Source: Thraustochytrium sp. TN22
Lineage: Eukaryota > Sar > Bigyra > Thraustochytrida > Thraustochytriidae
DNA length: 64,000 bases
NCBI GenBank assembly: GCA_013306675.1
Contig: JABLUY010000001.1
Coordinates: forward strand, 562,902 to 626,901
Direction: 5' to 3'
Notes under the pieces: model-generated
Databases searched by the model: none
What the model was told of the DNA's origin: nothing
The model's input: only the letters and a program-made list of their open reading frames with translations
In this document: in pieces, positions 49,641 to 59,611 of the stretch
Numbering within the stretch: position 1 is the stretch's first letter
How the letters are laid out: the number at the start of each line of letters is the position of its first letter
Translations under genes and position numbers: made by a program

Positions 49641-50828
49641 GAGGATGACCTCTTTCGGCGAAGGAGCGAGCGAGCGAGCGAGCGAGAGGCTTTGCTCCCC
49701 AGCCTGGCCTGCCTGGACCCGCTCCAGGCCCAGCACGCGGCGTCGCCAGCGGTCCTCCTGCTGCGTGCGCCCCTCCTGCCCTCAGGCAAGCGCGCAAGCG
49801 CGCCCCAAGCAAGCACCACTGCCTTGCCTTGCCTTGCCTTGCCTTGCTTGCTGCGCACGCCGGGCCGGGCCGGGCCGGGCCGGCTCGCCGCGGCGCCGCC
49901 TCGCGGCTCGCGGCTCGCCGCTCGGCTGGCTGCCTTGCCTGGCTTTGCTTGCCCTGACCGCTACGGCCAAGCCTGGTGGCTCCGTCCCGGCCTCCCTCCC
50001 TCGCTCGCAGCGCCGATCGCGGCGCCCGATTCACGCGGCGGTTTCCTCCCACTCACGCGCTCGCCTGGTTCGCTTTATTTCCACGGCGGGGGTGCGCGCA
50101 CCGGAGACCGGTGTGTGGAGCACACCCAGTCCCCGTGGCGTCCGTGTGATCACCTGATGACCACCTCTGTCTGTCAACGCCGCTCACTGCCAATGCCCGG
50201 CCTGGCGATGGTCGAGTTCGTGTTCGGCGAGAGCTGCGCGAGAGCGGGGGCCATGGAGTGGGCAGCGCTTCTGGCTGGTTTCGGGGTCTGCCGGCTGGCT
50301 GGCTGGCTGGCAGGCAGGCAGGCTGGCTGGCTGACGTGACGGCCAGGCACGCGCGAGCGCAGTCGCGTGCAGTCGGCCTGGTTCTAGTTTACGCTAGCTA
50401 GAGCGCGTGCCACTGCAACTAACCAAGGTCTAGCTAGCTGGCAGCAGAGCTTCAGCACAAACTGCAGGCCAATAGTCCAATCCGAGGCGGGTGGAGTGAG
50501 GCCGCCGCCACCCGTTTGCAGGCCTGGCTGGCGGTCGACGACCGGCCAGGAGCCGCGGACGGACCCGCCAGCGGCGGCGAGCGAGGCCTGGCTCGCATGG
50601 GATCACCGCGGCGCGAAAAGCTCGCTTCTTGCACGAGAGTGACGGCGAGGCCGACACGTGTCGTGTCATTACTATTAGGTTAGGATACAGCTACTGACTG
50701 CAAGCTCCAGACAGAGCTGAACAGTGGCGCGCCCAGCAGTCCACTTCTTTCTGCGAGCGCAGGCAAGACAGGTTGCCAGGCGTAAGTTACGAGCGAACAG
50801 GCTGGCGAGCAGCACGCGAAGGGAGCTT
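49641..50828. other. Intergenic region with simple repeats
   Basis: A (GAGC)n tract at 49666-49687, CCTTG repeats at 49822-49848 and CCGGG repeats at 49859-49883. Open frames are of biased composition; no gene supported. Confidence 0.5.
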
Positions 50829-51770
50829 TCAGCGCTTCCGACGGCGCTTGAATTTAACGCGAGAACGCGCGGCAGCCTCCGTCTCGGCGTCGGCCTCCTC
50901 CTCCACATTCTGCTGACCCCCAAGCTTGACGCCCTTGTAGTCGCCGCCGAACGGGTTGAAGGTCGCATAGGCGTCATCGCCATCCACATCGGCTCCGTCA
51001 GCGGCTGCCGCCGTTGTGCGCGGAGCCACATTGGCTGCGGGCTTGGGCTCCGTCGGGTCTGTCGCGCGCAGGGCGGCGCTCCGCACGGCAGAGGTCAGCG
51101 AACCCTGCGGGGCCACGGAGGCTGCTTCACCCTCGCCCTGGCCGCCCTCGCCCTCGATCTTGGCGGCGTCACCTTCGTCGGAGCGACTGTCGTCTGCAGC
51201 CTCCTCGCGCTTGACGGCGGCAGCACCCTCGGCGGTCTGCGGCTGCTCCGGAACCTCGACATAGTTGACCGCCACGGTGGACCAGCCGTCCTCAGCAGCC
51301 TGGGCGAGCGGCGGCGGCAGCTGCGGCGGCTTGGGCGCCACGATGCGCAGTTCCGTGCAAGGAAGAGCGCGCTCGAGGCCGTCCTCCTCGTACTTAATCA
51401 GGTAGTCTCGCTCCCAGCGGCCGGAGTCCGGGTCGAGGCGCGGCTTGACGCCAATGACGTGCGCGGTGCGCCAGTCTTCCTCCTCCTCCTCCTCCTCCTC
51501 GTCGTCGTTGTCCTTGTTGTTGTCATCTTTCTCGTTCGCGTCGCCGTCGCCGTCGCTCTGTGCGTCCTCATCCTTGAGTTCGCTGGCCTTGACCAGGCGC
51601 ACGGCCTCGCAGGCTCGTCCCACGTGCAGCAGGTCCTCGTGCAGCGGGCCTTCTAGATACAGCACGCCATCCACGGCGTACTGGCCCAAGACGGCGTCTG
51701 GGTCAACCTGGTACAGCTCAACGTCCGCGTCGGTCTCCAGGTCCTCCTGCTGCTGCTGCTGCTGTTGTTG

Positions 51771-51801
<31 letters not shown>

Positions 51802-52094
51802 CGTTGCTGCTTGTGCTGGTGCGGTCGCGGCGCCCGGTCGTCGGCAGCGGGCCCGCCGCGGGCGATCTGGTCTAGCCTGGCGAGCTCCTTGGCGAGGCGC
51901 GCCTGCTCGCGGTCCTCGCGGTCGCGGTTGCGGTCGCGGTCCAGCTGCAGGCGGCGCAGGTTGCCCTGGTGGCGCCTGTTGAGCTCATGGTGCAGCACGC
52001 TCTTCTTGTCCGGCTGCACGAATGTGCGGCAGACCTTGCAGTAGTGCTTCGCCGCGCGCTGCGGCCCCCAGAGCCGCGGCGCGCCGCCCGCCAT
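50829..52094 (-). CDS. U1-type zinc-finger (WBP4/ZMAT-like) protein
   Basis: The protein has 421 residues from MAGGAPRLWGPQ (the frame upstream is GC-artefact). A U1/matrin-type C2H2 finger is at ~18-42: HYCKVCRTFVQPDKKSVLHH followed by ELNRRH, with the RNA-associated spacing C-x2-C...H-x5-H. A Gln/His-rich stretch (CAG/CAA coding repeat) follows at ~95-120. The middle has an EGPLHEDLLHVGRACEAVRL block and an acidic run. Near ~205-245, VIGVKPRLDP...RDYLIKYEEDGLERALPCTE resembles a Tudor-like strand pattern. The C-terminus contains FNPFGGDYKGVKL and ends in a basic nuclear-type signal (KFKRRRKR). The closest known layout is the splicing factor WBP4, so a spliceosome role is plausible. No WW domain is seen. 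It diverges from the HAD-hydrolase gene by 451 bp. Confidence 0.75.
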
Positions 52095-52271
52095 GGCGCG
52101 CCGCGCCGCGCCGCGCCGCGCGCCGCGCGGCCGAGCGGACTGACGCGGGCGGACTTGGCGCGGGGCGGGATGGATGGATGGCGCGAGGGATGGACGGCGC
52201 CGCCTGCGCCGCCGCGCCGACCGCGCGGCAGACTCCGCTCGCCGTGCGCGCGCCCGCCCGCGTGCCCGCCC

Positions 52272-52305
<34 letters not shown>

Positions 52306-52545
52306 GCCGCGCGCCGCCCGCTTCGGGCTCTGGCACGAGGTCGACGCCGAGGAGCAGGAGGACGTTCACGAGGAGGAGGACGAGGAGGACGAGGAGGACG
52401 AGGAGGACGACCTCCCGGACGGGGCGCACGAGGACGAGAAGGACGACGGCCGGCACCGAGGCAGCCTGAGGGCGAGCGAGGAAAAGCGGAGCCGCGGACG
52501 CCGAAGAAACGCAGGCCAGGCCAGGGCCGAGCGACGGACGACGCC
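52095..52545. promoter_or_regulatory. Divergent promoter region
   Basis: 451 bp separate the ATGs of the zinc-finger gene (-) and the HAD-hydrolase gene (+). The right part is an acidic-looking GAGGAC repeat (52360-52425) that keeps a frame open upstream of the hydrolase start; I treat it as leader, not coding. No defined element is recognised. Confidence 0.4.
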
Positions 52546-54207
52546 ATGGCGTCGCTGCGCGAGCGCGTCGCGGCGAGCGGGATGAAGGCCGTGGTGTTCG
52601 ACCTGGGAGGCGTGGTGCTGGGGTCGCCGCTGCAAGGCATCGCGGAGTACGAGGCGGAGAACGGGATCGCGGACGGCTTCGTGAACGTGACGATCGTGCA
52701 GCACGGGCGCCAGGGCGCGTTCGAGCGGCTGGAGCGCGGCGAGCTGCCGCTGGATGACTTCTATCGCGAGTTCCGCGAGGAGCTGGCGGACCCGGGGAAC
52801 GTGCCCAAGTTCAAGGAATGGCAGAAGCGCAAGGGGAAGCCGGTGCCGGAGAACATGCCGGCCTCGTACGATATCGACACCGAGGTGCTCTTCGACCGCA
52901 TGATGACGTGCGCGGGCCGCGTGGAGGAGGAGATGGCGCACGCGCTCTTCGTGCTGCGCGGGCTGGGTCTGCGCGTCTTTGCGCTGACGAACAACTGGAA
53001 GATGGGCGGCGGCGACGACTCAAGCTTCACCAAGCTGGTGCACGCTTACTTTGAGGAGGTGATTGAGAGCTCCGTGGTGGGCCTGCGCAAGCCGGACGAG
53101 CGCATCTACCGGCTGGCGGAGGAGCGCGCGGGCGTCAAGGGCAGCGAAATTTGCTTTCTGGACGACATTGGGCTCAACGTCAAGGCGGCGCGCAAGCTGG
53201 GCTGGAACACGGTCAAGGTGGAGCTGGGCCAGAAGCCGCGTGCGCTGCGCGAGCTGGCCAAGCTGCTCAACCTGCCGGAGGACGCGCTGCTGGCTAAGGC
53301 CGACGTGCCCACAACGCTGAGCTACCCGGTGAGCGCGGGCGGCGGCAACCTGGTCTGTGACCTGTACGGGCGCACCACCGACCCGATGGTCATCTTCTTG
53401 CACGGGGGCGGCCAGACGCGCCACACGTGGGACAAGTCGGCGCTGGCCTTTGCGCAGCGCGGGCTGAGTGCGCTGCTGGTCGACATGAAGGGCCATGGCG
53501 AGAGCGACTGGGATCGCCGCGAGGACGTGGCGGACCGCTACGCGCTGTTTTCCTTCTCCACGGACCTGGACCGCCTCGTGGACAGGCTCGGGCTCGCGGA
53601 CCACCCGCGCGGCTTCGCCATCATCGGCGCCTCGCTCGGCGGCATTAGCGTGCTGGCCTCGGAGCGCGCGCGCCTCTTGGCGCGCGCCATCGTGCTGGTG
53701 GACATCGCGCCGCGCATGGAGCTTGAGGGCGTCAACCGCATTACCGGCTGGATGCGTGAGACGAGCGAGCGAGGCTTCGCCACGCTTGAGGAGGCCGCCG
53801 ATGCCATCGCTGCGTACAACCCGAGGAGCCAGCCGCGCGAGAAGAAGGATGTTCTCGACGGCATCCAGAAGAACCTGCGCCGCACGCCCGACGGCCGCTG
53901 GGCTTGGCACTGGGACCCTGCCTTTGTCAGCGGGGCGCTCGACACCGACGAGTCCCTCCGCGAGTTTGACGAGCGCCTCTCCGCTCACATCGCCGACACG
54001 CCCACGCCCTGCCTCCTGGTTCGCGGCCGCCAGACCGACGTTATCAGCGAGGAGACCGCCGCCAAGTTCGCGGAGCAGCTCCCCAACGCGCGCTACGTCA
54101 ACGTAGAGCAGGCCGCGCACATGGTCGTCGGCGATCGCAACGATGTCTTTGCGCGCGAGGCCCTCTCCTTTTTGCTCCAGCATCTCAACCCTCAGCCTTC
54201 GCTGTAA
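52546..54207 (+). CDS. HAD-like plus alpha/beta-hydrolase fusion protein
   Basis: The protein has 553 residues from MASLRERVAASGMKAVVFDL (acgccATGG context). Residues ~15-225 are a HAD-family domain: motif I FDLGGVVLGSP (nucleophile Asp; the usual second Asp is Gly, as in some HAD-IA members), motif II LTNNWK, motif III GLRKPDERIY and motif IV FLDDIGLNVKAARKLGW. Residues ~275-550 are an alpha/beta-hydrolase: oxyanion block HGGGQTRHTW, nucleophile elbow GASLGG (Ser about 364), an acid in GRQTDVIS and a His in EQAAHMV. Epoxide hydrolase 2 (sEH) has the same HAD+hydrolase order, but uses Asp as nucleophile; here it is Ser, so esterase, lipase-like or haloperoxidase-like chemistry is more likely than epoxide hydrolysis. 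Cytosolic or peroxisomal location unknown. Confidence 0.88.
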   Translation: MASLRERVAASGMKAVVFDLGGVVLGSPLQGIAEYEAENGIADGFVNVTIVQHGRQGAFERLERGELPLDDFYREFREELADPGNVPKFKEWQKRKGKPVPENMPASYDIDTEVLFDRMMTCAGRVEEEMAHALFVLRGLGLRVFALTNNWKMGGGDDSSFTKLVHAYFEEVIESSVVGLRKPDERIYRLAEERAGVKGSEICFLDDIGLNVKAARKLGWNTVKVELGQKPRALRELAKLLNLPEDALLAKADVPTTLSYPVSAGGGNLVCDLYGRTTDPMVIFLHGGGQTRHTWDKSALAFAQRGLSALLVDMKGHGESDWDRREDVADRYALFSFSTDLDRLVDRLGLADHPRGFAIIGASLGGISVLASERARLLARAIVLVDIAPRMELEGVNRITGWMRETSERGFATLEEAADAIAAYNPRSQPREKKDVLDGIQKNLRRTPDGRWAWHWDPAFVSGALDTDESLREFDERLSAHIADTPTPCLLVRGRQTDVISEETAAKFAEQLPNARYVNVEQAAHMVVGDRNDVFAREALSFLLQHLNPQPSL

Positions 54208-54312
54208 ATGTTGATGCTGATGACACGTCGCTCGAAGGGAAATAAAGAGAGATGATCTGATTACATTGTCAAGCGAGCAAGAGATGAAGTTTGAGGCAAA
54301 CGATGCGGTCTC

Positions 54313-54321
54313 CGCTGCTGC

Positions 54322-54372
<51 letters not shown>
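54313..54372. repeat. (GCT)n microsatellite
   Basis: About 19 GCT units with one GCC interruption, non-coding by context, lying 100 bp after the hydrolase stop. Confidence 0.9.
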
Positions 54373-55202
54373 GCAACAAGAGTTGACGGTGAGGCAAGCA
54401 TCGCGGAGGCGAGGGCTCGGAGAAAGACAAAGAATAAACGAGCTTCGAGCGCGCACGCACACGTCAGCCGTGCACGAGTCGTGCCAGAAATCGGACGAGC
54501 CGCGGCTGTCAGACATTGTGCAAAAGACGCCGCACCAAGACGGGAACTGGCTTGGCCACTCGCCTACTGAAGTCGGAGCCGCGTCAAGGAGAACCTTGCG
54601 CCGAGACTTCACAGCCTCACTTGCTGGCCCACTTTTGCACGCACCTGACTATGAGCCTGATGAGTCCTGCCACCATGCCTGTGGAAGTCGCGCCAAGAAC
54701 CTTGATTCGGCCACTCTCTCTCCTCATCCGCCGCCGACGAGCGAGCCTGAGATCCGAGCCGAGCCCCCCCCTGGCCCGCTGCCGCTCGCCCAGCTGTGAG
54801 CGAGACACCCTGCAGCGGCAGCAAGCGGACAACGCGCGAGCCGGACCAGGCGCCGTCTGTCGCAGTCTGTGCATCCCATCGTCATCGCTGTCCACCCCGG
54901 CTTCGCAGCACGTTGCAGCCCTGCGACGAGCTCTCTGCCCGCTGGCACACGGCGCGCCGGCGCCACGCGGCTCGCGCACGCGCCCTCCTCCTCCTCCTCC
55001 TCGTCGTTGTGCGCGTCCTCGTTCGTCCTCGCCCGCCAGCGCTCGAAGAGGCGGCGCGGGGGGCCAACCTCGCGCTGGCCGGCGCCGCCTCGCACGCCCC
55101 GGGCGCGCGTGCCCGCCGCCGCCCCCCCGCGCGCGGCGGGCGACCTGCCTGCCGGCCAGTGAAGGAGCGTGTGTTTGTTGTTTGCGGCCGGGAGCCCTTT
55201 CC

Positions 55203-55300
55203 GGAGTTTGAATGACGCGTGGCTCGCAAATTTGAACTCGACGTCGAATGCGCTCAACGCTCTCTCAAGTTCAACTCAATTCAATTCAAATTCAAATCGC
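55203..55300. promoter_or_regulatory. TTCAAGTTC-type motif cluster
   Basis: TTTGAACTCGACGTCGAATG near 55231, then CTCTCAAGTTCAACTC and AATTCAATTCAAATTCAAAT, about 320-410 bp upstream of the SLC12 start. It shares CTCAAGTTCAAC and GACGTCGA with 17.06-17.10 kb. Possible promoter element; inference only. Confidence 0.3.
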
Positions 55301-55618
55301 GGCGCGCCAGGCCCGCCCGCCCGGTCGGTCGCGCGGGCGAGCGCGCGGCAGGCGCGGCCGCGGGCGGCGTTCGCGGCAGCGGCGGCTGGGAGCTACCCGG
55401 GCACCGCGGCGCGACGGCGGCGGCGGCAAGGCGGCGGCGGCAAGTAGGTAGGTGGGCCGTTTTTTCGAAAATGGGGCGCCTCCGAGCAAGTCGCAAAACG
55501 CGATCAATCTACCAGCGTGAGGCGCTCGGCGAGGCCCGCGTCGCGAGCAGGCAGCGGAGAGGCGGGCCGCGCGCGGGCGGGCGGCGCGCGCGCGGCTGGC
55601 GCGGCGCAGCGGAGGCAA

Positions 55619-58600
55619 ATGCTAAACTCGGGCGGCGGCGAGGAGCAGGGCGCGGGCGAGGGCGCAAGGATGCGGGACCGTATGGTGCACAACCACCAGC
55701 AGGCGAGCTTCTACGAGGTGCACGAGGAGCACATCTCGCTGCAAAAGACACTGCCCGCCGGCAAGCAGCTGTACGCGAGCAAGGAGGCGGCCGGAGGGCC
55801 GCAGAGCGGGAAGAATGCAGGCGTGGTGCCGGCCGCGGGCGGCGCGAAGCTCTTCGGGACGGTGTTTGGTGTGTACCTGCCGTGCCTGCAGAACATCCTG
55901 GGTGTGATTTTGTTCATCCGGCTGCCGTGGATCGTGGGGCAGGCGGGCACGGTGATGACCACGGGCATCGTGCTGCTGTGCGTGTCGTCGACGGCGCTGA
56001 CGACGCTGTCGATGAGCGCGCTGGCGACGAACGGCAAGGTAGGCGCCGGCGGGCCGTACGGCATTCTCCTGCAGAACCTCGGGCCTGAGTTCGCCGGCAG
56101 CGTGGGCGTGCTCTTCTACCTGGGCACCACCATCGCGGTCACCATGTACGCGCTGGGCGGCGTGGAGGCCATGTTCACGAGCTTCGGCGTGGGTGACGGG
56201 CTCTTCACCTTTGATCGGCAGATCATCGCCATCCTCTGGACGCTCATGTTGGGGGCCATCGTCTTCGCCGGCATGAAGTGGGTGGCCAAGGTGTCGCTGC
56301 TCTTCTTGACGGTGGTCCTCATGGCGGTCTTCTTCATGACGGTAGGCGCCATGGCGTTCGCGGCAGGCTCCTGGTCGCCGGACGGCGTGGAACGCGTGGC
56401 GAGCGCGAGCGAAAACATGCAGTCGAACTTCACGCTGGACGCCGAGACGGGCCGCACGCCGAGCTTCACGTCGCTGATCGCGCTCTTCTACCCGTCCGTG
56501 ACGGGCATCATGGCCGGGTCGAACCGGTCCGGGGTGCTGGCAAACCCGGGGCGCGCCATCCCCAAGGGCACGCTGGGCGCCATCGCGACAACCACCTCGC
56601 TTTACCTCATGACAGTCTGGCTCTTTGGGCTCGTGGTGGCCAACGAGACGCTGCAGAGCAACAAGCTCGTGGCATCGACCATCGCCTGGCCGCACCAGTA
56701 CGTGGTGGCCGTGGGCATCATCATGTCGTGCGTGGGCGCCGGCCTGCAGTCCCTGGCCGGCGCGCCGCAGCTGCTCAAGAGTATCGCCAACGACGGCCAC
56801 ATCCCGTTCCTGCGAGCCTTCGGCACGGATCACCCGGACGACGAGCCGCGCCGTGCCGTCGTCTTCACGACCGCGATCGCGGCCATCGCGTGCCTGGCGG
56901 GCAACCTCGACTACATCACGCCCATCATCACCATGTTTTTCCTCTCCATGTACGGCGCCATCAACCTGGCCTGCTTCCTCTCGGGCATTCTGCGCTCGCC
57001 CAGCTTCCGCCCCACGTGGCGGTACTTTCACTGGAGCACGGCACTACTCGGCGCGCTCGTTTGTGCTGTCATGATGTTTGTCATCTCGGCGCTCTACGCC
57101 TTTGTGGCCATCCTGCTCGTGTGCTGCGTTTTCGTCTACATCCGGGCGCACCGCGAGAAGAAGGAGTGGGGCAGCGCGCTCTTCGGCCTGCGCCTGGACC
57201 AGGCCATGAACGCGCTGCTCGACCTCTCGGACATGTCGCGCGACCGCATGCGCCGCGCGCGTCGCCGTCGCCGCCGCCGCATCGCGCGCCGCCGCCGCGC
57301 GATGCGCGCGCGCGAGTCCCAGGACAATAGTAGCAGCTTCGGCGGCGCTGCCGTGCGCCAGCTCTCCTGGCTGCAGATCCCGGGCTTTGGCGGCAAGGAC
57401 GCCACGGACGGTGCGCCCGCCAAGGGCGCTGCCCAGGACCACGCCAAGGACCTCGAGGCGCAAAACCACGCGGCGGACGCCAGCGACTCGGACGATGACA
57501 CGGACTGGGACGAGAGCGACGACTTTGAGGTCATGTCCTTCACGTCCGGCGGCGGCGGCCACGGCCGCGGCGGCCGCGGCGGCGGCGGCGGCTACGAGTC
57601 CGTCACCGAGGAGAACGACGCCTACTTGGATGCCTCGGGCGGCAGCGTCTCTTCGAAAAACTGGCGTCCGCAGATCCTCGTGCTCTGCAAGCTCGGCCCC
57701 AAGAGCCGCCGGCGCGGCGAGAGCAGCGGCTGCAACGAGGATGACGACGACGACGACGACCAGCCCGCCGACGCTCGCGCCCTGCATGCCTCAACGGCGC
57801 GCAACGAGCGCCTCCACGTGACGAACCCGAGCCTGCTACGCCTCGCGGCGCAACTGAAAAAGGGCCGTGGCCTCACCATCGTGTCGTCCGTGCTGCACGG
57901 CGACGTCCAGGACGCCGGCAGCAAGGTGCGCTGCGCCAAGGCCCGGTACCAGCTGTCAAACGAGCTCGTGGACAACGACGTGCGCGGGTTCACCGACGTC
58001 ATCCTCGGCTCCGGCCCGAACCTGCTCGAGCCCGTGCGCGTCCTCTTCCAGTCCAAGGGCCTCGGAATGCTCTCGCCCAATACCGTCATGCTCTCCTGGC
58101 CGCGCTCCTGGCGCCTGCCGGAGGTGCCGACCGGTGCGGCCGGTGATGCTGACGGCGGCAGCACGAGCGCCGCTGCCGAGGCCCGCCTGCGCGCTGCGTC
58201 TGGTGGCAGCAGCAAGAGCACCAGCGCCGCCCACGACCGCGCCATCTCGCATCAGGAGTCCTACGTGCGCCTGCTCAAGGACGCCATTGGCTGCCAGAAG
58301 GCGCTGGTCGTCGTCAAGGGCGAATCTGTCTTTCCCCAGGACGACAGCGAGTGCCGCAAGACCATCGATGTCTGGTGGCTCATTCACGACGGCGACATGC
58401 TCGTGCTGCTGCCCTACCTTTTGCAGCGCCACCGCGTGTGGGCCGGGACCAAGCTGCGCATCTTCGCCATCGCCGACGACCTGGTCAACTTCGCCGCCTC
58501 GCAGGCGCTCCTCCGCCAGCACCTCCAAGACCTGCGCATCGAGGCGCAGATCGAGATGATCCACGTCGGCGCCTCTCACGCGCGCGACGTTGACCAGAAT

Positions 58601-59611
58601 CGCACCGTACTCGTGCGCAACCACGACCAGGCGCGCGCCGCCGACCAAAACTGCATCCTCTCCGCCAACATGTTTCAGCCGCTCGCCGAGGTCGTCGAGT
58701 CGCCCACCAGTCCGAACGTCGACCTCGCCGCGGGCCTGGATGCGTCCACCGCCGATGACGCCTCGCCCTCTGCGTCGGATGCCGACGCCGCGGGCTCGAC
58801 GCCACACAAGGGCCGCGGCGGCATTCCGCTCATCCGCTCCCTCTCGCGCCGCTCCGGCGTCGAGCGCGGCCGCTCCGGCAGCGACGCCGCCGCAGCGGAC
58901 GATGCGCCGCAGCCCGACCTGGCCCGCGTCGGCGAGATCGCGCAGCACATTCGTGACAGCAGCGGCGAGGACACGCAGCGCTGGATCCAGAACAAGTACG
59001 GCTCTGGGCCGTCCCCGGCGCTCCAGTCCCTCTTCGCGCCCATGGGCAATATCCAGGAGGAGGAGGACGCCTCGCCGGGCGACGCCGACGCCGTCTCGCC
59101 CGTCGAAGGCGCCCCGCAGATCGCCGAACTCCCATGCGTCGCTGCGCACGAGGCGGCCTCGCCCGCCCTCGCCAGCATCACCGCCGCCGCACACGGCCCG
59201 GTCGCCGACGGCAGTGATGCCGCCGCGCCAGCCCATGAGGCGCACGAAGACAAGCGCCGCGCCCCGCGCGCAGAGCGCCGTGGCTCCTTGACACCCCTCC
59301 GCAAGGACGACAACAACATCGAGGACGCCTTCCGTCCCGAGCTCTACCCCTCGCACCAACGCCGCGAGATTATTCTCTCGCAGAAGGCCTCCGACCTCGA
59401 GCGCCTCGCCAAGCGCCTGCGTACGGCCACCTACCTCAACAACAAGATCCGCGAGCTCTCCAGCAACGCAGATCTCGTTGTGCTTAACCTGCCTCTCTCC
59501 CGCACGACACCCACGCAAGAGTTTGTCAAGTACACGGAGGCGCTTACCACGGGCCTCCCGCGCGTCATTATGCTCCGCGGTCACGGCAGCGAGCACGTCA
59601 AGTCCCTCTGA
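55619..59611 (+). CDS. SLC12-type cation-chloride cotransporter
   Basis: The protein has 1,330 residues from MLNSGGGEEQGAG (the first ATG in a protein-like frame). The amino-acid-permease fold begins at ~77 with GTVFGVYLPCLQNILGVILF and IRLPWIVGQAG, the diagnostic TM1 of SLC12 cotransporters, followed by about twelve TM segments to ~540. Good blocks are GGPYGILLQNLGPEFAGSVG, YPSVTGIMAGSNRSGVL and YVVAVGIIMSCVGAGLQSLA. The family moves K+ (or Na+) with Cl- across the plasma membrane and sets cell volume. The GPYYMISR-like block reads GGPYGILLQNLG, nearer the KCC than the NKCC branch. A long cytoplasmic C-terminus includes an unusual Arg run (RMRRARRRRRRRIARRRRAM, ~541-562), Ser/Asp-rich linkers and the conserved ending EFVKYTEALTTGLPRVIMLR. 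Confidence 0.93.
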   Translation: MLNSGGGEEQGAGEGARMRDRMVHNHQQASFYEVHEEHISLQKTLPAGKQLYASKEAAGGPQSGKNAGVVPAAGGAKLFGTVFGVYLPCLQNILGVILFIRLPWIVGQAGTVMTTGIVLLCVSSTALTTLSMSALATNGKVGAGGPYGILLQNLGPEFAGSVGVLFYLGTTIAVTMYALGGVEAMFTSFGVGDGLFTFDRQIIAILWTLMLGAIVFAGMKWVAKVSLLFLTVVLMAVFFMTVGAMAFAAGSWSPDGVERVASASENMQSNFTLDAETGRTPSFTSLIALFYPSVTGIMAGSNRSGVLANPGRAIPKGTLGAIATTTSLYLMTVWLFGLVVANETLQSNKLVASTIAWPHQYVVAVGIIMSCVGAGLQSLAGAPQLLKSIANDGHIPFLRAFGTDHPDDEPRRAVVFTTAIAAIACLAGNLDYITPIITMFFLSMYGAINLACFLSGILRSPSFRPTWRYFHWSTALLGALVCAVMMFVISALYAFVAILLVCCVFVYIRAHREKKEWGSALFGLRLDQAMNALLDLSDMSRDRMRRARRRRRRRIARRRRAMRARESQDNSSSFGGAAVRQLSWLQIPGFGGKDATDGAPAKGAAQDHAKDLEAQNHAADASDSDDDTDWDESDDFEVMSFTSGGGGHGRGGRGGGGGYESVTEENDAYLDASGGSVSSKNWRPQILVLCKLGPKSRRRGESSGCNEDDDDDDDQPADARALHASTARNERLHVTNPSLLRLAAQLKKGRGLTIVSSVLHGDVQDAGSKVRCAKARYQLSNELVDNDVRGFTDVILGSGPNLLEPVRVLFQSKGLGMLSPNTVMLSWPRSWRLPEVPTGAAGDADGGSTSAAAEARLRAASGGSSKSTSAAHDRAISHQESYVRLLKDAIGCQKALVVVKGESVFPQDDSECRKTIDVWWLIHDGDMLVLLPYLLQRHRVWAGTKLRIFAIADDLVNFAASQALLRQHLQDLRIEAQIEMIHVGASHARDVDQNRTVLVRNHDQARAADQNCILSANMFQPLAEVVESPTSPNVDLAAGLDASTADDASPSASDADAAGSTPHKGRGGIPLIRSLSRRSGVERGRSGSDAAAADDAPQPDLARVGEIAQHIRDSSGEDTQRWIQNKYGSGPSPALQSLFAPMGNIQEEEDASPGDADAVSPVEGAPQIAELPCVAAHEAASPALASITAAAHGPVADGSDAAAPAHEAHEDKRRAPRAERRGSLTPLRKDDNNIEDAFRPELYPSHQRREIILSQKASDLERLAKRLRTATYLNNKIRELSSNADLVVLNLPLSRTTPTQEFVKYTEALTTGLPRVIMLRGHGSEHVKSL

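Larger units (their letters stand above)
54208..55618. other. Intergenic region upstream of the SLC12 gene
   Basis: After the hydrolase stop comes a possible AATAAA poly(A) signal (54241), then a (GCT)n tract, then GC-rich sequence and a CAAGTTCAA cluster near 55.23-55.30 kb. Frames in this stretch have no recognised domains. Confidence 0.5.

Noticed and set aside
55622-57031. 469-codon minus-strand frame
   Set aside because: Shadow of the SLC12 membrane region, His/Arg/Asp-rich and without hydrophobic or catalytic pattern.
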